Positions 8,203 through 15,691 of a stretch of DNA of 64,000 nt are shown here, in pieces. The DNA lies in NCBI GenBank assembly GCA_035547915.1, contig DASZTS010000009.1, positions 19,126 through 83,125 of the forward strand, read 5' to 3'. Numbering within the stretch: the stretch's first letter is position 1; every line of letters starts with the position of its first letter. The DNA is from DASSFG01 sp035547915. GTDB lineage: Bacteria > Planctomycetota > Planctomycetia > Pirellulales > JAICIG01. The translations under genes and the position numbers were made by a program. The notes beneath the pieces were generated by a model. It did not search any database, was not told the DNA's origin, and saw nothing but the letters and a program-made list of their open reading frames with translations.

Positions 8203-11200
8203 GTGGACCAGTGTCCCTCGCGAGAACAGCTTCAGCTTTGGCTGGCAGGCCGTCTAAGCCAAGCCGACATGGCGGCGATCGAGGCGCACGTGAGCCGTTG
8301 TAGCCACGCCTGCCGACCGCTGGTCGACAGTTTCACCCGTCAAAACATCAAGCGAAACGATGCGGCCACGCCTCACCAGGGGCGGAACGATCCGACGGCC
8401 TCGCATCATAACAAGAGTCTCGCTACCCCACCGGAGATTCCCTTAGCCTCCGAGCCCGTCCGCCGGCAGCAGTTTGGACGCTTCGAAATCATCGAAGTGC
8501 TGGGCAAGGGCACGTTCGGGACCGTCTACCGAGCGCGCGATACGCAACTGGGACGCGACATTGCCTTGAAGATCCCGCGAAAAGGTTTGCTGCAAGGCGA
8601 TGCGGAGCGCGAACGCTTTCTACGCGAAGCAAGGGCGGCCGCGACGCTGCACCATCCGAATATTTGCCCAATTCACGAGGCGGGCGAACTGGACGGGCGG
8701 CAGTATATTGTCATGGCCCTGATCGATGGCCAGCCCCTGACAACAATTCTCGACAGCGGTCGACCACTCGGCGAGCGCTCGGTCGTCAGCATTGTCCGAA
8801 AACTAGCGCTGGCATTGGATGAGGCGCATCGCAAGGGAATCGTCCACCGCGACATCAAGCCAGGCAACATCATGATCGATCGCCGTGGCCAGCCTGTCGT
8901 CATGGATTTTGGGTTGGCGCGGCGCTTTGACGTGAATGAGGCCACACTGACGGCCAGCGGTGCCCTAATCGGCACGCCGGCTTATATGTCGCCTGAACAG
9001 GCGTCGTCGCGGCACGATGAGGTTGGCCCCGCTACCGACATCTACACGCTAGGCATTGTTCTTTATGAAATGCTCACGGGCTGCCGGCCATTCCAGGGCG
9101 ATACCAACGAGGTACTCGGACAAATCGTAGAAACACAGCCGAGTCCACCATCGGCGCTGCATTCCGGTTTGGACACGCGACTTGACGCGATTTGCCTGAG
9201 AGCGATCGCCAAACGTCCGAGGGAGCGTTATGGATCAATGCGGGAATTCGCAGAAGCGCTTCGAGATTATCTGAAGGCAACCGATCCATCCCAGTCCGGC
9301 GGCATTGCAGGACTCGATGCGCCGGAGTTCACGGAGCTCGTTTCCGGACTCAACATGCAACTGTCAACCATCGCCAAGCGGCAACACATCGCTTGGTGGA
9401 AATGGACGGCAGCAACTATCTCGGTCGCCTTTGTGATTCTATTAGGCTTCCTTCTCCTCCCACGCGGCCCTCTAGTCGTCACGAACATCGGCGTCGACGC
9501 ACGCTTACTGGCCGATGCGACCCTAAGCTTCTTTCTCGACGACCGCGAAATCACGGCGAAGCAGGCCCGAGAGCCGATGGAACTGCCTCCTGGCGACCAC
9601 GAACTCATTGTAAAGCGCGAGGAGACCGTGATCAAGCACTACCGATTTCATGTGGCGCCGCCACCTAGCCTGGCTGCAAATACAGAAGCCCCCGTCGTTC
9701 AAAGCGTCGAGTTGCGTGAGATAAAGGAAGTGGCCGTCGTTCAAGTACCGGCGCCCACGACGCATTGGAGCTTCGACAGCGAAGCCAAGAACGGGGCGAA
9801 CGAAGCAAAAGTTGGCACGACCGCTGCGGACACATTCGGACGCGTTCAAAGCGTTCGAGGTGTCGTCGGCCAAGCTGCGGCATTTTCCGGACTTAGTGAT
9901 GCCGTCGTCATACCTGATGATCCAAACCTTCACGCAAAATCTGCCGTAACTGTGGCGGCATGGGTGTTGCCTACATCTGCCCGAGCCGGCAATATCGCCG
10001 GCAGATGGTCGTCCAAAGGCTCCTACATGCTGAGTTGGGCTGATGGCATATATTCCTTCCGCGTTGCTTTTCCGGTTGGGGGTCCAACCGGCACCCCGCT
10101 TACCGTGCAGTCGTTTGGGACGGCTGGAGAATGGTCCCATGTCGCCGGCGTGTACGACGGCGAACGGCTCAACCTTTATATCGACGGGCAACCCGCGGCA
10201 TCGCAAAACCTATCGCGATCGGAGATGCTGCGTCGAACCAGCGACTTCGCGCGCCGTGGCACCATTCCTACCGCACTTCAGGATTCGTCTCAGCCGTTCG
10301 AGGTGGGCAGCAGAGGATTTCAAGGGACGATCGATGAGGTGTATGTATGGAATACCTCGCTCTCACCTGAGCAAGTGGCGACTTTGTTCGAGGCATATAC
10401 GCCGCCGCCCCCCACAACTTTCAAGGAGGCGCCGGATGCCAATCGCCGCATTGCCGAATGGGTTATTGCACGCGGCGGCATCGCTGCGCTCCTTGGACCA
10501 GGTGAATCCGTCCGCGAACTCAAGACAATTATCGAGATTCCTAGTGAGCCATTTACGCTGTTCGGAGTATCACTGTTCGATGCGCTTAGTCCAACCGACG
10601 AGGACCTGGCACGGCTCGATGAACTTCCTACCCTGAAATCCATCGACATTCGCAACACATCGAACGCGACTGAGGGGATTTTGACGGAAGAAGGCATCCT
10701 TCGTTTCATACAGACGCACCCCTTCCTGACGCATATCGCAGTGGCAGATCACAAGGAGGAATCGTTGCTGCTGACCGATGCGCTCTTGGAGGCAGCGTGC
10801 GAGTGTCCTTCGCTTTTCTCGCTGACGCTTCGATCGACTAAACTGACCGACGCCGGCACTGTGCATCTTGAAAAGCGCGCCAACCAATTAACACAGCTTT
10901 TCCTGACCAGCTCGATCAATTTAACCAATCTGTCATTATCTCATATTAAAACGTTGCGGCATCTGACACACTTAAGCCTTAATTCACCGCATCTGACTGA
11001 ATCTGCTCTCCTTGATTTGCCGCAGCTTCCAAACCTGCAAGCATTTGTTGTCTGGGGAGCCAACGCCGGCGACCAGTTGGCGTCGCGTCTCGCGGATAAT
11101 CATTCCCTTCGACAATTGGGTATGGCATATACTAAAATCACCGACGCCGGTCTCGAACCCATAAGCAAAATGGATACGCTTCTGGAGCTGGACTTGACGG

Positions 11201-11376
11201 GGGCCGCAATCAGCGATGCAGCCTTGCCACACTTAAATCGCCTCAAAAGTCTCACGTTTTTGCACTTGGACAACACCAAACTGACACGTGCTGGCGTCGA
11301 CGAGTTACGTTCCGCCCATCCCCAATGTGATATACAATCCGCTTTCGGTAATTTTGGGCCGCATTTCAACCACTGA
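8203..11376 (+). CDS. Membrane Ser/Thr protein kinase with zinc-finger, LamG and leucine-rich repeats
   Basis: The protein has 1057 residues. The N-terminus resembles an anti-sigma zinc finger (Cys4, then an HxxxC near 29-33). A complete eukaryote-like kinase follows: GKGTFGTV (~104), invariant Lys in ALKIPRK, HRDIKPGN (~216), DFGLAR (~236), GTPAYMSPEQ (~257). One membrane helix spans ~403-423, followed outside by a LamG/concanavalin-like domain (~520-715) and leucine-rich repeats of the LTDAG type (~800-1040). This layout is typical of planctomycete sensor kinases. The start is GTG 8203; the ATG two bases earlier is out of frame. The extracytoplasmic half probably senses a ligand, which is inference. 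Confidence 0.9.
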   Translation: MDQCPSREQLQLWLAGRLSQADMAAIEAHVSRCSHACRPLVDSFTRQNIKRNDAATPHQGRNDPTASHHNKSLATPPEIPLASEPVRRQQFGRFEIIEVLGKGTFGTVYRARDTQLGRDIALKIPRKGLLQGDAERERFLREARAAATLHHPNICPIHEAGELDGRQYIVMALIDGQPLTTILDSGRPLGERSVVSIVRKLALALDEAHRKGIVHRDIKPGNIMIDRRGQPVVMDFGLARRFDVNEATLTASGALIGTPAYMSPEQASSRHDEVGPATDIYTLGIVLYEMLTGCRPFQGDTNEVLGQIVETQPSPPSALHSGLDTRLDAICLRAIAKRPRERYGSMREFAEALRDYLKATDPSQSGGIAGLDAPEFTELVSGLNMQLSTIAKRQHIAWWKWTAATISVAFVILLGFLLLPRGPLVVTNIGVDARLLADATLSFFLDDREITAKQAREPMELPPGDHELIVKREETVIKHYRFHVAPPPSLAANTEAPVVQSVELREIKEVAVVQVPAPTTHWSFDSEAKNGANEAKVGTTAADTFGRVQSVRGVVGQAAAFSGLSDAVVIPDDPNLHAKSAVTVAAWVLPTSARAGNIAGRWSSKGSYMLSWADGIYSFRVAFPVGGPTGTPLTVQSFGTAGEWSHVAGVYDGERLNLYIDGQPAASQNLSRSEMLRRTSDFARRGTIPTALQDSSQPFEVGSRGFQGTIDEVYVWNTSLSPEQVATLFEAYTPPPPTTFKEAPDANRRIAEWVIARGGIAALLGPGESVRELKTIIEIPSEPFTLFGVSLFDALSPTDEDLARLDELPTLKSIDIRNTSNATEGILTEEGILRFIQTHPFLTHIAVADHKEESLLLTDALLEAACECPSLFSLTLRSTKLTDAGTVHLEKRANQLTQLFLTSSINLTNLSLSHIKTLRHLTHLSLNSPHLTESALLDLPQLPNLQAFVVWGANAGDQLASRLADNHSLRQLGMAYTKITDAGLEPISKMDTLLELDLTGAAISDAALPHLNRLKSLTFLHLDNTKLTRAGVDELRSAHPQCDIQSAFGNFGPHFNH

Positions 11377-11498
11377 GGATCCCAATCGCGGTTCTTTCGC
11401 TCGAATGTTGGTAACCCAGCCCCCGCGTTGACTGCCTCATGCACGTCGTTTCGCCAAAACGACGATCCGTTGTTTGCCGTCTGGTATTGCCTCCTGGC

Positions 11499-12725
11499 TC
11501 ACGCCACCGACGTTAGCGCCGCATCCAGACGGTCGAATGCCAGCGGCTGCCAGGATTCAGCCGGCATCGACAGGCGGGCGATGCCTTTTTCGTAGGCGGT
11601 GAGTGCAACCCCGTTTGCCGCAAAGGCATCACGTAATTCGTCAGCGGAGTTCTGGCGTGTTCTCTGTCGCTCCGCCTGCACCAGCAGGATGCCGGTGCGA
11701 AACGCCTCGGCCGGCAGCAGTGGCTGCCAACCGCACGCGGCGGCGAGCGAGGACGTTTCAATGACGTTCGCCTGCCGCTGGCTCAGCACATCCGGCAAGG
11801 AGCATGGATGCTCCAAGGCATCGTCCGCCGCACCCTGGCAGGTGAATAGTGGGATGAGCCCCACCGTCTCGGTCTCACCGTCGAGTCTTGTGCTTTCGAT
11901 CTGCGTGGTGAACGTGAGCAATGGATCGTCCAACTCGCCGGAGGTAAGGAGCGTCCCGACCAACGTCTCGATCATCCGGGTCGAGCTGCGACGGCCGTAG
12001 AAACCAAGCCCCATCGGATGAAAAGCACCTAGCCATTTGTGACAGCCGGCGAGGTACATATCGCAATACTCATGGTTGAGGTCGGCCGAGGCGTGGCAGA
12101 AATCCTGTGCCCCGTCGATGACGACCGACCTGACCTCGCGGGCGGCTTCGAGCGCCCTCACCAGCTTCTCGCATGGCAGCCTGAGCCCGTGGTGGCTCAC
12201 CGCGGTGAGAAACAGCCCGTCGCAGCCAGCCGAAAGGAAGCGTTCTCTTGTCGCGTTCATCACGTCGTCGATGTCGATGCAATCGCACATCAGCAAGTTT
12301 CGGAGCGAAACCGTCGTCACCGTTCGACCGGCCCGCCGCGCTTCGCTGTCCAATATCTCACGGTACGGCGGCCAACCGAGATCGGTCGCCATGACATGCC
12401 GGCACGATTGGAAGAGGAGCCTCGCCGCGAATTTCATCAATTGCGATGAGCGGCTGACCACCAGCACCGGAAGCTCGGGGCTGCTACCGGCAAGCTGGCG
12501 AAGACTGGCCTTGAGCGAGGCAATGCCGCGCCAGCCGGCCAGCCCGGGAAACCGCGTTCTTGCCGCGGCAGACCAGGATTCCGCGCCTTCTCGCAGGAAC
12601 CGCTCGAAGAACTTCGAGCCGCCCTCTTCGCTGGCCAGCCGGGCGAAGTCGATATGCGCCTGCTGCGCCCGTCGCGACATCCGCCCAAGCCTGGCGGTAT
12701 CCAGGTACAACTCGGTCTGTTCCAC
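11499..12725 (-). CDS. Class V aminotransferase-fold PLP-dependent enzyme
   Basis: About 408 residues. The PLP-binding signature is visible: VIDGAQ with the cofactor-contacting Asp, and GCHKWLG with the probable Schiff-base Lys, about 30 residues later, as in class V aminotransferases, cysteine desulfurases and kynureninases. The substrate cannot be told. GTG 12725 is chosen because AAGGAG lies nine bases upstream; the frame extends to 12899 but overlaps the gene upstream. It sits 43 bases behind the membrane-protein gene at 12769-13677, so the two probably form an operon. It is an unusual cargo for plasmid-like DNA. Confidence 0.75.
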   Translation of the reverse strand: MEQTELYLDTARLGRMSRRAQQAHIDFARLASEEGGSKFFERFLREGAESWSAAARTRFPGLAGWRGIASLKASLRQLAGSSPELPVLVVSRSSQLMKFAARLLFQSCRHVMATDLGWPPYREILDSEARRAGRTVTTVSLRNLLMCDCIDIDDVMNATRERFLSAGCDGLFLTAVSHHGLRLPCEKLVRALEAAREVRSVVIDGAQDFCHASADLNHEYCDMYLAGCHKWLGAFHPMGLGFYGRRSSTRMIETLVGTLLTSGELDDPLLTFTTQIESTRLDGETETVGLIPLFTCQGAADDALEHPCSLPDVLSQRQANVIETSSLAAACGWQPLLPAEAFRTGILLVQAERQRTRQNSADELRDAFAANGVALTAYEKGIARLSMPAESWQPLAFDRLDAALTSVA

Positions 12726-12768
12726 AGGTCGGCACTCCTTAACTGAGGCACCCGTGATTTTACCGGCC

Positions 12769-13677
12769 CTACTTTCCCTGGTCGAGAATGCTCCTAAGCG
12801 ACCTGGCATAAAGCTGCAATCGCTTCCACTTGTTGTCGGCAAGCTCGACGGTCTGCGGATCAAGATCGAGCGTGAACCTGAGCGTGCGGCAGGAATCATC
12901 CAATTCCTGCGTGCCGACGGCGCGATCGCCGTAGATGCCCATGTCGGCCAGCAAATCCGTCTCGCGGCTCAAATCCGATTCGCGGGCCAGCGCGATCCAG
13001 ACGCCATGATTATGCTGCTCCTCTATCCACTGCCAAATCTCGCCCGCGGGCAGCCGGTGGCCGGTCGGCCACAGTTCTTCCTTTAAGAGCACGATGCGTT
13101 CAATCAGCACGCCGCGTTTCACTGCCTCGAAATTGACCTGCATGCTCTGGATGCCCGGCTCGTCCTGCCAGTATCTAGGCGACCTGACCCACGCCACCGA
13201 CCGGTACACCTTGACGTCGGGGCTCTTGAGGATTTCCTCATAGACGTTGCGCCAGCTTTCGGTTAACGCAAAGACGATCCGGCCGCCGGCCAACCCCTCG
13301 ATCTGCTCGGAGACCGAAGCCAGCTTGAGCATGGCAATGCGCCGCAGGATGGGATCGGTGCGTCCCGCCAGCGCCGTGAGGCTGGCCGCGATCTCACGGT
13401 AACGCTGGAACAGCTCGGGGTCGGACGCCAGCGACAGCGGCACCGACAGGCTCTCAATCGCCGCCGCCCGGTCACGCTCGCGCTGGTCTTCTTGTCCGAG
13501 ATAGCCGAGGAATATGCCGCCCAGGATACTGATGAAGGCGCCAAGCACGGCGAGCTGCGCCGGCAGTGGTCCGAACACCGACACCAGCGTCATTATGACC
13601 GACCCCGCCACCGCCGTGGTAAGGAAGCGGAACGAAAGCAGAACGGGACGCTGACGCTGCTGGCTTTGGGACGGCAT
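12769..13677 (-). CDS. Two-helix membrane protein of unknown function
   Basis: About 302 residues from ATG 13677 (the frame is open to 13782). Two hydrophobic helices near residues 17-65 (LTTAVAGSVIMTLVSVFG and LAVLGAFISILGGIFLGYLG) are followed by a long soluble domain containing helical segments and then an alpha/beta part with VYRSVAW, RGVLIERIVLL and DMGIYGDRAVG. The last part reminds me of regulatory domains that carry a phospholipase-D-like fold, but I cannot assign it. It is the first gene of a pair with the PLP enzyme. Confidence 0.65.
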   Translation of the reverse strand: MPSQSQQRQRPVLLSFRFLTTAVAGSVIMTLVSVFGPLPAQLAVLGAFISILGGIFLGYLGQEDQRERDRAAAIESLSVPLSLASDPELFQRYREIAASLTALAGRTDPILRRIAMLKLASVSEQIEGLAGGRIVFALTESWRNVYEEILKSPDVKVYRSVAWVRSPRYWQDEPGIQSMQVNFEAVKRGVLIERIVLLKEELWPTGHRLPAGEIWQWIEEQHNHGVWIALARESDLSRETDLLADMGIYGDRAVGTQELDDSCRTLRFTLDLDPQTVELADNKWKRLQLYARSLRSILDQGK

Positions 13678-13882
13678 GAGCCGCAACTTACGGGACAAAC
13701 GATCGGATGGCAAGAAAGCTCGCGGCTCCCCCATGAGGACCGGCGGGCCGAGTTTTCGCGGCCATCCGGGGCCGGTATTCACCGCCGCCGCCCAACCTGG
13801 CGGAGCGACCTTCCGATTATAATTGGCAGCCGTCGCATGTGATTCTCTCCGCCGCGGAAATTATCACGGCCTTCCTCGTTCG

Positions 13883-14407
13883 TCACGCTGATTTGGTCTT
13901 CTTTCTGGACCCTGCTTTCGCAAGCACGTCGGCAAGCTGCCGGTTGCCCCTTACCACAGCGCGGCGCTCCGGCGTGCATTCTTCGTGGCCTTTGGCATCG
14001 ATGTCAGCGCCATGCGCGATCAGCAGCCGGGCGACTTTCTCCAGATCGTCCATCGCGGCATTGTGCAAGGGAGTGACAAACTTGTCATCCTTGGCGTTGA
14101 CATCGGCGCCATTGCCGATCAGCAGTTCGGCTATCCTGGCATAACCGGGCAAGTGAGACGCCCGATGCAGCGGCGTCTTTTGATGTACATCCCTGGCGTT
14201 GACGTTGGCGCCGTGCGCGATCAATAGCTCAACGACTTTAACGCAGTCCTCCACGGTGACCGAAGGTCGCGCCGCGGCGGCCTCATGCAATGGCGTGCGC
14301 TCGCGGCGGTGCCTGGCATTGACATCCGCCCCGGCGGCAAACGCCGCCTGGACCGCCGCTACGTCCCCTGTCTTGACGGCTTTGAAAAGCTGTTCGTCCG
14401 GCGTCAT
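13883..14407 (-). CDS. Ankyrin-repeat protein
   Basis: This 174-residue protein is almost entirely ankyrin repeats, four to five units with the TPLHEAA, VVELLIAHGANVNARD, TPLHRAS and IAELLIGNGADVNAKD signatures. There is no signal peptide or membrane helix. Such proteins bind other proteins; the partner is unknown. A strong GGAGG precedes ATG 14407. It follows the duplicated gene end at 14515-14550, so it is probably backbone rather than part of the TA cassette. Confidence 0.88.
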   Translation of the reverse strand: MTPDEQLFKAVKTGDVAAVQAAFAAGADVNARHRRERTPLHEAAAARPSVTVEDCVKVVELLIAHGANVNARDVHQKTPLHRASHLPGYARIAELLIGNGADVNAKDDKFVTPLHNAAMDDLEKVARLLIAHGADIDAKGHEECTPERRAVVRGNRQLADVLAKAGSRKKTKSA

Positions 14408-14514
14408 CGCCTCCTCCCTGATGCGGTTGCGATTATCGTAACGCAGGATGGTTAAGAAATTTTAGCGCGACCCGCCCCGCTCGATAACAGGCTGATCCGC
14501 TTGCCGTTACCGCA

Positions 14515-14550
14515 TCAAGGCACCTCTATCGCCTCGATGATGACCACCCT
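14515..14550 (-). repeat. Second copy of the 3' end of the gene at 15278-15691
   Basis: On the minus strand the last codons read VVIIEAIEVP then TGA, against AVVIEAIEVP then TGA at 15278-15310. Eight of ten residues match, and six of these use a different synonymous codon. The PemI/PemK pair lies between the two copies. The same arrangement surrounds the AbiE genes. Confidence 0.7.
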
Positions 14551-14582
14551 CTTCTCGCGTCTTCCTACGATACGCACGCCGG

Positions 14583-14909
14583 TCACTCCAAAAGCGTTGC
14601 CAACCTGGCCAGCACGTCTTCGACCACGGCCAGTGGTGCTTTTTCGGTGAAGCCGTGGCGATGTGCCTCGATGTTGAGCAGACGTGGCTGGTTGCAAAGC
14701 ACGACACCCTGCGTCCGCGTCGCGCCGCCAAGTGGCACGGCGAAACCGCGGTGACGGGCAAAGCAGCCGCTTTGCTTGATCGGGCAGACCAGTGGCGCCA
14801 GCAGATGATTAAACTGCCGCGGCGAGACGACGAGGACGAAGCGGCGATGACTGGTTCCAACCGCTTCGGCGGCAAGACTGATGTGATAAATGTCACCACG
14901 ATCCATCAC
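14583..14909 (-). CDS. pemK: PemK/MazF-family endoribonuclease toxin
   Basis: This 108-residue protein has the MazF/PemK fold signature: GDIYHI at the start, RRFVLVVSP, a CPI segment, GFAVPL, and VVLCNQPRLL. The usual TxGVV(x)nQ(x)R pattern with its conserved Thr and Arg is present. Family members cleave mRNA at short motifs when the antitoxin is lost. ATG 14909 overlaps the antitoxin stop (ATGA), so the pair is translationally coupled. Confidence 0.88.
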   Translation of the reverse strand: MMDRGDIYHISLAAEAVGTSHRRFVLVVSPRQFNHLLAPLVCPIKQSGCFARHRGFAVPLGGATRTQGVVLCNQPRLLNIEAHRHGFTEKAPLAVVEDVLARLATLLE

Positions 14910-15172
14910 GCCTCTTCCGCGCAGGCTGGCACAGCGTCAAGCCAGGTCTGGTCTTGCTCGGACAAGCGGGCTGACGGGTCACATTGCCGGACCAGATCGG
15001 CCAGCCGGTAGCGCGGCCGGGGTCGCGGCTCGATGATTAGCCGCCTGTCGGCCAATTCGACGTTGACCGGCGTATCGGGCGTGAGGCTCAGGCTTTCCGC
15101 CACCGCCTGCGGTATGGCCAGCATCAGCGAATCGTTCATTGCAATCAGTGCTGTTACATGGATAATCCGCAT
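14906..15172 (-). CDS. pemI: PemI/MazE-type (ChpS-like) antitoxin
   Basis: An 88-residue AbrB-fold antitoxin: the DSLMLAIPQAVAESLSL strand-turn region is the DNA-binding swapped hairpin, and RLIIEPRPRPRYRLADLV followed by LSEQDQTWLDAVPA is the C-terminal toxin-wrapping tail of the ChpS/MazE family. ATG 15172 gives the normal length for the family. It probably represses its own promoter in the short gap 15173-15277. Confidence 0.87.
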   Translation of the reverse strand: MRIIHVTALIAMNDSLMLAIPQAVAESLSLTPDTPVNVELADRRLIIEPRPRPRYRLADLVRQCDPSARLSEQDQTWLDAVPACAEEA

Positions 15173-15277
15173 AGGTTGAATGTTGATATAGAAATTTTCT
15201 CAACCGCGCAAGTATTCGTTGCCGTGGCGTCCGATTCGCTGCGGTGCTGTTGCACAACGGCATCGCTCACAGTTGCA

Positions 15278-15691
15278 TCACGGTACTTCGATTGCCTCAA
15301 TGACGACCGCCCCCCTCCCCGCCTCCATCGCGTGCGCCCGATCGGCTTCCTGAATCCACGGCACGCGGTGACGCGCGATGCCAGCGAACAGCCGCACGTT
15401 AGGGCGAATTTCGCCGTTTAGGTTCTGGCCGATGATTTTCAGTTTCTCCGGCCCGAATTTAAGCAGTATGCCTTCCGACGGATCGAACTTCGCCTTCTCC
15501 AACCAGGTATAGGGATAGGCGATGATGCTGCCGTCCTTTTTCCGAAGCTCCAGCATCGCCGCCCGCTCATGCGTGCCGCGAAGCCAGCCGAACGCGCCCA
15601 GATCGTCATTGCTCTCATCATCGCCCAGCCGCAACTGGGCCGCCGCGCGCGATGGCAGGTGCCGGTCAAGCAGGTCAGTATCCGTAGGCAA
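15278..15691 (-). CDS. Hypothetical plasmid backbone protein downstream of the relaxase
   Basis: A 137-residue soluble protein that I do not recognise. It has a beta-rich middle (LELRKKDGSIIAYPYTWLEK and GILLKFGPEKLKIIG) that could be a small barrel, and it ends in VVIEAIEVP. The ATG at 15691 overlaps the end of the relaxase gene by 17 bases, so it is translated with it and may serve in transfer. Its last codons recur beyond the PemI/PemK cassette. Confidence 0.7.
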   Translation of the reverse strand: MPTDTDLLDRHLPSRAAAQLRLGDDESNDDLGAFGWLRGTHERAAMLELRKKDGSIIAYPYTWLEKAKFDPSEGILLKFGPEKLKIIGQNLNGEIRPNVRLFAGIARHRVPWIQEADRAHAMEAGRGAVVIEAIEVP

